DNA from: an uncultured Shimia sp.
GTDB lineage: Bacteria > Pseudomonadota > Alphaproteobacteria > Rhodobacterales > Rhodobacteraceae
Length of the DNA stretch: 64,000 bases
Assembly (NCBI RefSeq): GCF_947498095.1
Contig: NZ_CANMJE010000001.1
Coordinates: forward strand, 62,001 to 126,000
Direction of reading: 5' to 3'
Within the stretch, counting starts at the first letter, position 1, and each line of letters opens with the position of its first letter. The notes beneath the pieces were generated by a model. It was not told the DNA's origin. It did not search any database and saw only the letters and a program-made list of their open reading frames with translations. The translations under genes were made by a program, and so were the position numbers. This document shows, one piece after another, positions 51,093-60,074 of the stretch.

Positions 51093-52697
51093 TTAACAAA
51101 GGTCGCGGATATGGTCCGCGATCTTTTCTGCCATCATAATCGTTGGCGCATTGGTATTGCCCCCGACGAGGGTCGGCATCAACGATGCATCTACAACCCG
51201 CAATCCATCCATTCCATGAACCCGCCCCTGTGTGTCGGTGACGGCCGTGTCGTCTTGGCCCATCTTGCAGGTGCCCACCGGGTGATAGATCGTGTCGGAT
51301 CGCGCTCGGATGTCCGCCTCAAGCGCGGCATCGCTGCCATCATGCGGATAGAGCCGTTTGCCGCGCCACGGCGTGAGAGGGTCAGACGTCATGATGTCTT
51401 CGAGGATGCGGGCGCCTTTCTTAAGATCCTCCAGATCGCACGAGTCGGACAGGAACGCCGGATCAATTCGCGGCGCATCCTTGATATGTGCGGATTGCAG
51501 GCCAACATGCCCTCGGCTTTTGGGGCGGAGCACGCAGACATGGCACGAATACCCGTGGTGGACGTGAATTTTACGAAGATGCTGGTCCAGAATACCTATC
51601 ACAAAGTGTAATTGCATATCCGGGCGTGGTTGAGATGGGTCCGACTTGAAAAAGGCTCCTCCTTCGGCAAAGGGCGAAGCGAGATCACCACCCTTTTGGC
51701 TGCGCCACCTGAATGCGGCCCGGGTAATATCCCAGACTCCACGAGGATTTACCGCCAACATATCTTTGCGCGGAGAGCGATACGCTATCGTATAGTCCAA
51801 ATGGTCCTGAAGATTTTGGCCCACGCCCGGAAGCTCGTGCTGTACCGCAATCCCGTGTTCTGCCAGCTCATCTCTGGCGCCAATTCCGGACAGCAACAGT
51901 AGTTGAGGCGAACCGAATGCACCGGCTGACAGGATCACCTCACGGCGCGCTTTCAGAACCTCCCTGCGGCCCTTGCGACGTATCATAAGGCCTGTGGCGC
52001 GTTTGCCATCAAGCACAATCCTTTCAACAGTGCTTCGGGTGAGGATCGTCAAATTGGATCGCTTCTGGATCAACCGCAGATATGCGGCTGCGGCCGAGCA
52101 GCGTTGTCCCAACCGCTTTCCCTTGTGGAATTGCGTGACTTGGAAAAGTCCCGCACCTTCTTGATTTTCACCGTTAAAATCAGAATTCTTACGGATTTGT
52201 TGCGTTGCGCAGGCGTCGACAAACGCATTCGAAATCGCGCGGGGCGTGGCTTGATCGCGGACCTGTAGCGGCCCCTGGTCGCCATGCAGCGCATCCGCGC
52301 CACGGGCATTTCCTTCGGATCGCTTGAAATACGGCAGGACTGAATTCCAGTCCCATCCCTCACAACCGAGGTTGGCCCAATCATCATAGTCGCTGGGGTG
52401 TCCGCGAACATACAGCATTGCGTTGATGGCCGACGACCCGCCAAGAGCCTTGCCTCGGGGCTGGTAACCTTTGCGATTGTTGAGTCCACCCTGCGGAACC
52501 GTATGGTAGGCCCAATTGTTGATCTTGGGCCGCCCCGAGATCATCGCAGCCCCCAACACAGGCACGCGGACCAGCAGGCTGTTTCCGTCACCACCTGCCT
52601 CAACAAGGCATACGCTCACATCAGGATCTTCGCTAAGCCTTGCGGCCAGAACGCAACCCGCGGACCCTCCGCCGGCGATCACATAGTCATACTCCAT
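51093..52697 (-). CDS. GMC-family FAD oxidoreductase, choline-dehydrogenase-like
   Basis: A 534-residue flavoprotein. 'YDYVIAGGGSAGCVLAARLS' binds FAD. 'GKALGGSSAINAMLYVRGHP' and 'YHPVGTCKMGQDDTAVTD' are the GMC signatures, the latter with the catalytic His. The family includes choline dehydrogenase and polyethylene glycol or alcohol dehydrogenases. Without a betaine aldehyde dehydrogenase next to it the choline role is not assured. ATG 52697 follows AAGGAG; an upstream start at 52745 is less likely. Confidence 0.92.
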   Translation of the reverse strand: MEYDYVIAGGGSAGCVLAARLSEDPDVSVCLVEAGGDGNSLLVRVPVLGAAMISGRPKINNWAYHTVPQGGLNNRKGYQPRGKALGGSSAINAMLYVRGHPSDYDDWANLGCEGWDWNSVLPYFKRSEGNARGADALHGDQGPLQVRDQATPRAISNAFVDACATQQIRKNSDFNGENQEGAGLFQVTQFHKGKRLGQRCSAAAAYLRLIQKRSNLTILTRSTVERIVLDGKRATGLMIRRKGRREVLKARREVILSAGAFGSPQLLLLSGIGARDELAEHGIAVQHELPGVGQNLQDHLDYTIAYRSPRKDMLAVNPRGVWDITRAAFRWRSQKGGDLASPFAEGGAFFKSDPSQPRPDMQLHFVIGILDQHLRKIHVHHGYSCHVCVLRPKSRGHVGLQSAHIKDAPRIDPAFLSDSCDLEDLKKGARILEDIMTSDPLTPWRGKRLYPHDGSDAALEADIRARSDTIYHPVGTCKMGQDDTAVTDTQGRVHGMDGLRVVDASLMPTLVGGNTNAPTIMMAEKIADHIRDLC

Positions 52698-52767
52698 CGC
52701 ACTACTCCTTGCGATGGAGCCTAATCCCAAGTGGGCGTCTCGCAAGCGTGACGCAACGCCACCCTTG

Positions 52768-53220
52768 TCAGCGGGATGGCAGTGCGCCGGTCAAAACATA
52801 GCGCAGGATTTCGACAACTTGCCGGGGCTCTTCGGCCACGGCGAGCGCTGCGGCATGCACCTCTTTCAACGCGTGCTGATGCTCGGGCGGGTTCAGCACA
52901 ATAATCGACTTGCCCAGAGCAGCCGCATATCCGGCGTCAAAGGCCGTGTTCCACTGTTTGTATTTCTCTCCAAAGCGCACAACGACGACATCGGCATCTT
53001 CGATGCCTTTGCGGGTGCGGATGGCGTTCACCTTGGCACCCTTGTGATCATGCCAGAACTTGTTCGGCTCCGCTCCAAGAACCGCGACTCCACAATCATC
53101 ACTGGCATCGTGATCGGTCACCGGGGCATTGAAGGTGACGTCTAGCCCCTTGGAGCCCTCAATGATCTGCTCGCGCCAGTCGGTGTGAATCTCGCCGGAA
53201 AGATAGATGTTCAGACCCAT
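52768..53220 (-). CDS. YtoQ-family protein
   Basis: A 150-residue protein of the YtoQ family, related in fold to nucleoside 2-deoxyribosyltransferases. 'MGLNIYLSGEIHTDWREQII' and 'FNAPVTDHDASDDCGVAVLG' are characteristic, as is 'IEDADVVVVRFGEKYKQWNT'. GGAGGT precedes ATG 53220. The biochemical role of the family is unclear. Next gene on the same strand is a methyltransferase, 103 bp upstream. Confidence 0.88.
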   Translation of the reverse strand: MGLNIYLSGEIHTDWREQIIEGSKGLDVTFNAPVTDHDASDDCGVAVLGAEPNKFWHDHKGAKVNAIRTRKGIEDADVVVVRFGEKYKQWNTAFDAGYAAALGKSIIVLNPPEHQHALKEVHAAALAVAEEPRQVVEILRYVLTGALPSR

Positions 53221-53323
53221 GGGGACCTCCTGTTTCTCACGTTGGGTCCTGAGTAATGGGCTGCCGGGTCAAAGGAAAGCCCGACCGTGATTGCAGGGCT
53301 TTCTGGATTTGTTTGAGAATGCC

Positions 53324-53959
53324 TCAGACGCGGCGGGCCACAAGGTAACGCGCCGGGGGCGTCGCCGGGAAGTTGCCGCTTTCGATGATCTCAAACCCTG
53401 CTGCGGTTACTGCGGCTTCAAGCTCTTCGATGGTCAGCATTTTGACAAAAGGTGCTTGGCCAACAAGCTGCATCAGCGGGATCACCAATTTCAGCAGGCC
53501 AAATTTCAGCCCCAACCCTCGCTGCGCCAGACAGGGTGTTTTCGAGATGAACATCCCGCCGGGTTTCAGGTTTTTGTGGATGTCCGCAAAAGCTCGGTCG
53601 GTGTCCTTCACAAGGTGGAAGAGATTAAATCCAAGGATCGCGTCATAGGTCTGTTCGTGCTCTGGTGCCGCGACATCGACGTTGGCGAACGTGATGTTCG
53701 TAACGCCCTGGTCACGGGCCTTTTCACGGCCAATGTCCAGCATGCCTTCGGCAAAATCGCTGGCAGTGATATGGGCCACAGACGGCGCCAGCAACAAGGC
53801 GGTCGATCCGGTGCCACACCCTACCTCGAGCACTTTTTCCTCGGGCTTCAGATAGGACCGGGTTCGGCCCAGTGTGTACTCATAGGACTCCATGTCCTTA
53901 ATCTTGTTGCCGGCGTATCTGAGGGCATTCTTGGTCCAAAATTCTGCATCGGTGCGCAT
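53324..53959 (-). CDS. Class I SAM-dependent methyltransferase
   Basis: A 211-residue methyltransferase. 'PEEKVLEVGCGTGSTALLLA' is the SAM motif I near residue 45. 'ITASDFAEGMLDIGREKA' carries motif II, and 'YDAILGFNLFHLVKDTDRAF' motif IV. UbiE-like, but no substrate can be named. ATG 53959 follows AAGGAG; an in-frame start 18 bases upstream has no binding site. Divergent from a LysR gene that likely regulates it. Confidence 0.9.
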   Translation of the reverse strand: MRTDAEFWTKNALRYAGNKIKDMESYEYTLGRTRSYLKPEEKVLEVGCGTGSTALLLAPSVAHITASDFAEGMLDIGREKARDQGVTNITFANVDVAAPEHEQTYDAILGFNLFHLVKDTDRAFADIHKNLKPGGMFISKTPCLAQRGLGLKFGLLKLVIPLMQLVGQAPFVKMLTIEELEAAVTAAGFEIIESGNFPATPPARYLVARRV

Positions 53960-54043
53960 GGTGTGTCTCCTTTGCACTAAGTTTAACCATGCACTTTACC
54001 GATATAAATTGCCTAATTCCGGTGTTTAATTATACATATTTGC

Positions 54044-54934
54044 ATGATTACCACCAAAGATCAGGCCGATTGGGCCAAGCTCCGCGCCTTTTTGGCGACG
54101 GCAGAGGCAGGCAGCTTGTCAGGTGCAGCCCGCGCCCTCGGCATGACACAACCCACGATCGGACGACAGGTGGCCGCACTTGAGCAGGAACTGGGCATCC
54201 TGTTGTTTGAGCGCGTCGGGCGAAGGTTGCAACTGACCCAGACCGGGGCAGAGTTGCTGGAACATGCCCGCCAGATGGGTGAGGCGGCAGGACAAATCTC
54301 GCTGATGGCGGCTGGGCTGTCGCAATCCATCGAGGGGCGCGTCAAAATCACCGCAAGCGACGTGATGTCGACCTATGGGCTGGCGGGGTTTCTGAGCCAG
54401 TTGCGCGAACAGGCACCGAAACTTGAGATCGAGATCGTCGCCTCGGATGATATCAAAGACATCCTGCGCCGCGATGCGGATATCGCTATCCGCCATGTGC
54501 GCCCCGAACAACCCGACCTGATCGCGCGGCTGATCCAAGAGTCGACGGGGCATTACTATGCTTCCAAAGACTACCTAGCGCGTCGAGGTGCGCCGCAATC
54601 AATCGCCGATCTGGCCGCGCATGATTTCATCAGCTTTGGGGATCCAGACCAGATGCTGGCATATCTGACGCCGCTTGGCCTGCCGATAGATCGGCGCAAT
54701 TTCAGGCTGGGCTGTTCAAATGGCGTGGCCGCTTGGGAATACGTCCGGCAGGGGTTTGGTATTGGCGTCATGGATGATCGCATCGCATCCGCCTTTCCTG
54801 ACGTCCAGAAAGTGCTGCCGGATGTTGACCCCTTCACTTATCCGGTGTGGCTGACCACCCACCGCGAATTGCACACAAGCCGCCGCATTCGGTTGGTCTG
54901 GGATTTGTTGGCGGATTACCTGTCAGCGAGGTAG
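54044..54934 (+). CDS. LysR-family transcriptional regulator
   Basis: A 296-residue regulator. The N-terminal helix-turn-helix is clear in 'FLATAEAGSLSGAARALGMT' and 'QPTIGRQVAALEQELGILLF'. The substrate-binding domain runs from about residue 90. It is divergent from the methyltransferase gene with 84 bp between start codons. 'AATTCCGGTGTTTAATTA'-like dyads in that gap may be the operator. A GC-rich hairpin follows its stop. Confidence 0.93.
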   Translation: MITTKDQADWAKLRAFLATAEAGSLSGAARALGMTQPTIGRQVAALEQELGILLFERVGRRLQLTQTGAELLEHARQMGEAAGQISLMAAGLSQSIEGRVKITASDVMSTYGLAGFLSQLREQAPKLEIEIVASDDIKDILRRDADIAIRHVRPEQPDLIARLIQESTGHYYASKDYLARRGAPQSIADLAAHDFISFGDPDQMLAYLTPLGLPIDRRNFRLGCSNGVAAWEYVRQGFGIGVMDDRIASAFPDVQKVLPDVDPFTYPVWLTTHRELHTSRRIRLVWDLLADYLSAR

Positions 54935-54935
54935 A

Positions 54936-54956
54936 GCGCGCCCCGGAAGGGCGCGC
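54936..54956. terminator. Convergent terminator hairpin
   Basis: GCGCGCCC and GGGCGCGC form a perfect 8-bp stem with a CGGAA loop, between the convergent LysR gene and the 323-aa gene. No T-run. Confidence 0.5.
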
Positions 54957-54963
54957 CCTGTTG

Positions 54964-55935
54964 TCATATTTGCAACCGCCAGAACACTGGCCCAGCCTCG
55001 CGCAAGATGGCCAAGTCACGGCGGCGAAGGCGTTCGAGGAACTCCGGCGCTTCGTCGGTCGGCGCAAAGCAGAACGCCTTGGGCAAATCGCGATAGAGCG
55101 AGACCGGCGGGAAATCCCACTCCATGCCCTTGAGTACATTGCCCGGCTCAAACCGGTGCATGAACACGTCGCGAATACCAAGGTAGTCCCGAAGCACTAA
55201 CAACACCGACAAGAGCATCGCCCGCGACCATCCGCGACCATAGCGTTCGCGCAAGTGGGCATCGTAAAGGCGTGTCGAGCGCGCCTCGCGGCTGCGCAAC
55301 GGTTCGCGGTCAAGTTTGAGCACCTCAAGCTGAACATTGCGCAACCAGTCACACTGCACCTCTTCGATCAAAGCGACCCCTTCGTCCTTGTCGATATCGA
55401 GCCGTGCCCAAGCAAGCGTTGGCGATCCGGTCGACCGCACCGGGTGATCCCATTCCTCGAACTTGTGGCGTGTGTCGGCCTTGAGATACTTGCCCATGAC
55501 CTCGGCATGATCCGCCGGAAAGCCAAGCTGAACCACAAGGTTGCCCCCGTCCCGCGACATCTGCATCCAGTGTGCCGGGTCGTGCATGCCCCAGGCCGTA
55601 AAGGTCAAGGTAAAGCCAAGCCAGTCGGCGCCATAGATCTCGTCAAGCTTGGCGCGCGCGGGGCGCGACATGTCCTGAAAGCCGATGGCCTCTTGCGCAT
55701 AGGCGAGCGAAATCACGTCGCGCTGACGCAACTCGCCACCGCATCTGGCGACCAAGGGCTTGACCAACGGACGCCCGAGCAACTTGCCTGCCGGCCCGGC
55801 CCGCAAGTCCGCCACCCGAGCGCGTCGCGTCATCATCTGCGCAAGCAACCAGGGGCTTTCACGGTCCGCGTAATACGGGAAATGGATGGTCTCCGGCAAC
55901 ATCTGCCGGATGTGGGTAATTTCAGTCGATTTCAT
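54964..55935 (-). CDS. Uncharacterised 323-aa protein behind a leader peptide
   Basis: I do not recognise a domain. The protein is soluble, basic and rich in Arg and Trp. Distinctive stretches are 'HFPYYADRESPWLLAQMMTR', 'DWLGFTLTFTAWGMHDPAHW' and 'GVALIEEVQCDWLRNVQLEV'. ATG 55935 is used, with GGGA 10 bases upstream; a start 16 codons earlier would read through the hairpin. A 19-codon leader peptide and two or three hairpins lie upstream, suggesting post-transcriptional control. No neighbour gives a hint to function. Confidence 0.7.
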   Translation of the reverse strand: MKSTEITHIRQMLPETIHFPYYADRESPWLLAQMMTRRARVADLRAGPAGKLLGRPLVKPLVARCGGELRQRDVISLAYAQEAIGFQDMSRPARAKLDEIYGADWLGFTLTFTAWGMHDPAHWMQMSRDGGNLVVQLGFPADHAEVMGKYLKADTRHKFEEWDHPVRSTGSPTLAWARLDIDKDEGVALIEEVQCDWLRNVQLEVLKLDREPLRSREARSTRLYDAHLRERYGRGWSRAMLLSVLLVLRDYLGIRDVFMHRFEPGNVLKGMEWDFPPVSLYRDLPKAFCFAPTDEAPEFLERLRRRDLAILREAGPVFWRLQI

Positions 55936-55960
55936 TGTGATTGTCCCAACAGGCGTCAAC

Positions 55961-55981
55961 GCCCGCGGGTCAACCACGGGC
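55961..55981 (-). promoter_or_regulatory. Hairpin between leader peptide and coding gene
   Basis: On the minus strand GCCCGTGG pairs with CCGCGGGC (one G-U) around a five-base loop. It starts two bases after the leader stop codon and ends 25 bases before the ATG at 55935. There is no T-run, so translational rather than transcriptional attenuation is suggested. Confidence 0.5.
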
Positions 55982-55983
55982 AA

Positions 55984-56043
55984 CTAGAGAGCGGGGATGC
56001 GTAAACTGCAGGCGACCAGTTGTGGTATCGGTGTGAACATCAT
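55984..56043 (-). CDS. Leader peptide, 19 codons
   Basis: MMFTPIPQLVACSLRIPAL is encoded with a strong ribosome binding site (GGGGTGGAG, ten bases upstream of tandem ATG codons). It ends two bases before a strong hairpin and 48 bases before the next gene. It has one Cys, three Pro and three Leu/Ile pairs. The arrangement is that of an attenuator leader. Whether it is translated is unproven. Confidence 0.5.
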   Translation of the reverse strand: MMFTPIPQLVACSLRIPAL

Positions 56044-56148
56044 GTGTTTTCTCCACCCCGGAGTTGGGGTCGTTGCGGGGGGCTGACATACGAGACGGAC
56101 CCGAGTCGCCTCAAGCCCCTAGTTACTCAGGCTCAGGAAAGGTGTTGT
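56044..56148 (-). ncRNA. Structured 5' leader candidate
   Basis: On the minus strand GGGGCT and AGCCCC (34 apart) can pair around a segment containing ACTCGGG, which can also pair with CCTGAGT upstream, giving alternative structures. CCCC-AACTCC-GGGG then forms a hairpin that includes part of the leader-peptide ribosome binding site. No known Rfam motif is recognised. It lies between the stop of the GNAT gene and the leader peptide. Confidence 0.4.
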
Positions 56149-56598
56149 TCAACCGCCACGGTTGAGGGCGAGGCGCATGCGCACGCGCTGCGCATCCTGT
56201 TTGATGATCCCCCACCCAAGGTGCTGATAGAGTGAGATATTTTCGGACAGATCCGCATGTGTTCCAAGGTCGAGAGTGGTACACCCGGCCCTTTCTGCTT
56301 GGGCTATGGCGTGGCGTATCAAAGCCCCACCAACCCCCTGCCCCTTGGCATTGGCCGACACAGCGACGTTGATCAGATGTGCGTTTGGCGGAGTCACGGA
56401 GAGGTTCAACAGGCCGAGGATATCCCTGTTTTGGGTCGCGACCCAGACACGCCCAACGGCGATTTCCGCGTCCAACCCTTCGGTCACATCCGGTATAGCA
56501 ATGCCGCGGTCACGGTAGGGTTCGTAAGAGGCATCCAGCAAAGCACAAAGGGCCGCTCCCTCGGCAGGAACGGCCCTTCTTGTCTCAAATCCGGTCAC
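56149..56598 (-). CDS. GNAT N-acetyltransferase
   Basis: A 149-residue acetyltransferase. 'FETRRAVPAEGAALCALLDA' begins the fold, and 'HLINVAVSANAKGQGVGGAL' with 'IRHAIAQAERAGCTTLDLGT' is the acetyl-CoA-binding motif A. GTG 56598 is chosen as start because earlier in-frame codons overlap the pheT C-terminus; it overlaps the pheT stop region, so translation is probably coupled to pheT. AAGGGCCG/CGGCCCTT (56548-56578) inside the gene may be a relic terminator of pheT. Confidence 0.8.
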   Translation of the reverse strand: MTGFETRRAVPAEGAALCALLDASYEPYRDRGIAIPDVTEGLDAEIAVGRVWVATQNRDILGLLNLSVTPPNAHLINVAVSANAKGQGVGGALIRHAIAQAERAGCTTLDLGTHADLSENISLYQHLGWGIIKQDAQRVRMRLALNRGG

Positions 56599-56602
56599 TG
56601 GA

Positions 56603-59002
56603 TCAGCCGCGCAGCTCGCCGCCGGTCGCCTTGCTGACTTTTTCGACAATCTTGGTGGCAACCGCCTCGATATCTGCTTCTTTCAGCGTTGCCTCGGTCG
56701 GTTGCAGACGTACGGTGACGGCGATGGACTTCTTGTCTTCGCCCAAGCTACCACCAATAAATTCGTCAAACACGCGGACGTCTTCGATCAGCGCTTTGTC
56801 GGCGCCTGCTGCGGCGTTCACAAGGTTGATCGCCTCAACATCTTTGTCGACAACAAAGGCAAAGTCGCGCTCGACCGCCTGCAGATCGTTCATGGTGACT
56901 GCGCCCCGGCTCGCCGACTTCTTGCGTGGCATCGGGATCTCAGCGGTGTGGATGGCAAAGGCCACAACCGGTCCCTTGACGTCCATCGCGGCCAGAACCT
57001 TGGGATGCAGCTCGCCAAAGGCGCCCAAAACCTTTTTCGGACCCAGACCCACTTTGGCGCTACGCCCCGGATGCCACCAGCCGTTGGTGCCACGGTTATA
57101 GGTCAGCTTGGTCGGCGCACCCAGCGCGTTCATCACCGCTTCCATGTCGGCCTTGGCGTCATAGAGGTCCACGCCACGGCTCTCCCCGTGAATGTCCTTG
57201 GCCAATGTGCGGCCCACAAGGATGCCGGTCAGGATGTTTTCCTGTTCACCCGGCTCACCGCCGTGGAATACCGCGCCACATTCAAACAGCGCCATGTCCA
57301 TGAAACCGCGGGCTTGGTTGCGGGCAGCAGCCTGCAACAGACCCGGCAGCAGCGACGGGCGCATGTGGGACATTTCCGACGAGATCGGGTTCTCCAGCAT
57401 GGTCGCGTCAGAGCCACCGCCAAACAATTCCGCCGATTTGCGGTCGATAAAGCTGTAGGTGACACATTCGTTGTACCCCAGCGCCGCCGTGGTGCGCCGC
57501 GCGATCTGCTCGCGCTTTTGCATCGGCGACAGGATCACCTCGGGTACGCCAGCCTGCGCGCGCGCCATCGGTTTGCCCTGCAGTTTGGTGAGCGAGGCCA
57601 CACGCGCGACTTCTTCCACGAGATCGGCAGACCCCTGCACGTCAGGACGCCAGCTCGGCACGTGCGCCATGTCGCCCTCAACAACAAAACCAAGCGCTGT
57701 GAGTGTTTTCACCTGCTCTTCCGCGGGGATCTCCATGCCGACCAGCGATTGCACGCGGTCGGTATCGAGCTTGTAGGCGCGCGCGGTGTCGGGCACTTCG
57801 CCCGCAACAACCACATCCGAAGGCTCACCACCGCAAAGGTCGATGATCATCTTGGTCGCCAGTTCGATGGCGTCCATGTTGAAACCGGGATCGATGCCGC
57901 GTTCGTTGCGATAGCGCGCATCCGAGTTGATCTTAAGCGCCCGGCCCGTATAGGCGATTTGGATCATGTCCCAGACGGCGGCCTCGAGAAAGACGTTCGT
58001 GGTTTCCTCGGTGCAACCTGTCGCCAGCCCACCCATGACTCCCGCAATGGATTCAATGGCCTTGTCATCGGAAATCACGACCTGACCTGCGCCGAAGGTG
58101 TATTCTTTTTCGTCCAATCCCACGAGGGTTTCGCCGCCCTTGGCGCGGTGTACCCGCAGATTGCCGTTCACCTTGTCAGCGTCAAAGACGTGCAGCGGGC
58201 GATTGCGGTCAAAGGTGAAGAAGTTGGTGATGTCCACCAGCTTTGAGATCGGGCGCAAGCCGATGGCGCGAAGACGATCCTGCAACCACTCGGGGCTTGG
58301 GCCGTTTTGCACGCCTTTGATCAGACGCCCGGCAAAAACTTCGCAGCCGTTCTCGCGGGTGTCCTCGTCAATGGTGATGTTGATCGGGCTGGGGAAGGTG
58401 CCGTCAACCTTTTCCACTGGCGCAGGTTTCATCGTGCCCAGACCGCGTGCCGCAAGGTCTAGTGCAATGCCGCGCACGCCCAGCGCATCAGGGCGATTGG
58501 GGGTAATGGCAATCTCGATCACCGCATCCACCTTGGCCGGATCGTGTTCAGCCAGCCAGTCAACAAACCGGTCACCCACTTCACCCGAGGGCAATTCGAT
58601 TATGCCATCATGTTCGTCCGACAGCTCCATCTCGCGCTCGGAGGCCATCATGCCAAAGCTCTCGATGCCCCGGATCTTGCCCACGCCGATGGTCGTGTCG
58701 ATGCCCGGCACGTAAACGCCCGGCTTAGCAACCACCACGGTGATGCCTTCTCGCGCATTCGGCGCACCACAGATGATCTGCAGCTCGCCCTCATCCGTCG
58801 CAACCTTGCAGACGCGCAGCTTATCCGCGTCGGGGTGCTTTTCGGCATGCAGCACCTTGCCGATGGTAAAGTCTTTCAGTCGCTCAGCAGGATTCGAGAC
58901 CTCTTCCACCTCAAGACCGAGATCGGTCAGGGCATAGAGGATATCGTCAAGGCTCGCCTCGGTATCGAGGTGATCTTTCAGCCAGGAGAGAGTGAATTTC
59001 AT
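56603..59002 (-). CDS. pheT: Phenylalanyl-tRNA synthetase beta subunit
   Basis: The 799-residue large subunit of the alpha2-beta2 synthetase. An N-terminal tRNA-binding (OB) domain lies at about 40-150 ('LHAEKHPDADKLRVCKVATD'). B3/B4 editing domain follows at about 210-390, B5 near 410-480 and the FDX-anticodon-binding domain at about 705-799 ('DLQAVERDFAFVVDKDVEAI'). Length is normal. pheS is 3.2 kb away on the same strand with three other genes in between, so the two are not in one operon. Confidence 0.97.
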   Translation of the reverse strand: MKFTLSWLKDHLDTEASLDDILYALTDLGLEVEEVSNPAERLKDFTIGKVLHAEKHPDADKLRVCKVATDEGELQIICGAPNAREGITVVVAKPGVYVPGIDTTIGVGKIRGIESFGMMASEREMELSDEHDGIIELPSGEVGDRFVDWLAEHDPAKVDAVIEIAITPNRPDALGVRGIALDLAARGLGTMKPAPVEKVDGTFPSPINITIDEDTRENGCEVFAGRLIKGVQNGPSPEWLQDRLRAIGLRPISKLVDITNFFTFDRNRPLHVFDADKVNGNLRVHRAKGGETLVGLDEKEYTFGAGQVVISDDKAIESIAGVMGGLATGCTEETTNVFLEAAVWDMIQIAYTGRALKINSDARYRNERGIDPGFNMDAIELATKMIIDLCGGEPSDVVVAGEVPDTARAYKLDTDRVQSLVGMEIPAEEQVKTLTALGFVVEGDMAHVPSWRPDVQGSADLVEEVARVASLTKLQGKPMARAQAGVPEVILSPMQKREQIARRTTAALGYNECVTYSFIDRKSAELFGGGSDATMLENPISSEMSHMRPSLLPGLLQAAARNQARGFMDMALFECGAVFHGGEPGEQENILTGILVGRTLAKDIHGESRGVDLYDAKADMEAVMNALGAPTKLTYNRGTNGWWHPGRSAKVGLGPKKVLGAFGELHPKVLAAMDVKGPVVAFAIHTAEIPMPRKKSASRGAVTMNDLQAVERDFAFVVDKDVEAINLVNAAAGADKALIEDVRVFDEFIGGSLGEDKKSIAVTVRLQPTEATLKEADIEAVATKIVEKVSKATGGELRG

Positions 59003-59156
59003 CGCGTCATTCCGCCAGTCAAACTTGGGTCAGACAGGCGTTTAACGGATATGGCGCAGGGGGGAAAGGGTGCAATGCCCGCATGGCCGTCAGAATAGGG
59101 AATTGATGCGCCCCAGTCCTTGGGCTAGCTTCCGGGAAACACACCGCGAGGTCGTT

Positions 59157-60005
59157 ATGTCCGCCACCGTCATTCTTGCCGTAATAGGGGCCGCCATCCT
59201 TCATGCGGCCTGGAACGCGCTGGTCAAAGGCGGGGCCGATAAATATGTCAGCATGTCCGCGGTTGTGCTGGGCCATTTACCTCTGTCGATCCTTGCCCTG
59301 ATCTTTGTGCCGTCCCCGGACCCGCAAAGCTACGGATATCTGATGGCAGGCATTCTGCTACATGCCGGGTATCAGTTGTTCTTGTTGCAATCCTATCGCG
59401 TCGGTGACCTGACCCAAGTGTATCCGATTGCCCGCGGTGTCGCCCCCCTGATTGTCGCGCTGATTTCGGTTACGATATTAGGAGTTGCTCTGGCACCGAT
59501 GGAAATCACCGCCATTCTGATCATCGGCTGTGGCATCTTGAGCCTTGCACTGACGCGCCGCGCGGATGGGTTGCGCAACAGCAAAGCCGCGCTCTTTGCC
59601 TTAGGCACAGGGGTTTTCATTGCTTCTTATTCATTAGTGGACGGCATCGGCGCCCGGCTGGCAGGCACGTCGGTCGGCTATTACGCGTGGCTGGCTATCG
59701 GCAACGCACTTTTGACAATCGCTTATCTTGCAGTGGTTCGACCGGTCACCTTTGTCGGCTTGGTCCGCCAAGGCCGCAAGATGTTCCTGATCGGAGGCAG
59801 CGCATCTTTCACCGCCTATGCACTGGTAACTTGGTCTTTTACGCAGGCCCCGATTGCACTGGTCACGGCACTGCGTGAAACCAGCATTGTCTTTGCACTG
59901 CTGATCGGCGTTTTCTTCCTGAAAGAACGGTTGGATTTGTCCAAGGTTGTCGCAACCTTTGTCACCTTGTTTGGCGCGGCCCTTTTGCGGTTTGCCCGGT
60001 CCTGA
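59157..60005 (+). CDS. EamA/DMT-family transporter
   Basis: A 282-residue membrane protein with about ten helices and two EamA repeats ('ILHAAWNALVKGGADKYVSM' starting the first, 'FIASYSLVDGIGARLAGTSV' the second). 'ALVTALRETSIVFALLIGVF' is the typical end of repeat two. Substrate unknown; relatives export amino acids or metabolites. ATG 59157 is used, an upstream in-frame ATG at 59070 would give a hydrophilic extension that overlaps the pheT promoter. Confidence 0.9.
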   Translation: MSATVILAVIGAAILHAAWNALVKGGADKYVSMSAVVLGHLPLSILALIFVPSPDPQSYGYLMAGILLHAGYQLFLLQSYRVGDLTQVYPIARGVAPLIVALISVTILGVALAPMEITAILIIGCGILSLALTRRADGLRNSKAALFALGTGVFIASYSLVDGIGARLAGTSVGYYAWLAIGNALLTIAYLAVVRPVTFVGLVRQGRKMFLIGGSASFTAYALVTWSFTQAPIALVTALRETSIVFALLIGVFFLKERLDLSKVVATFVTLFGAALLRFARS

Positions 60006-60074
60006 AACGGTTTGCTATGATTCTAACCCGTTCTGACGCATAGTGTTTTCAGAATAAGCGACAGGGATGGAAAA

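Noticed and set aside
56702..58246. Long plus-strand frame opposite pheT
   Set aside because: It is the shadow of the pheT codon pattern in GC-rich DNA; pheT is certain and the frame has no family likeness.
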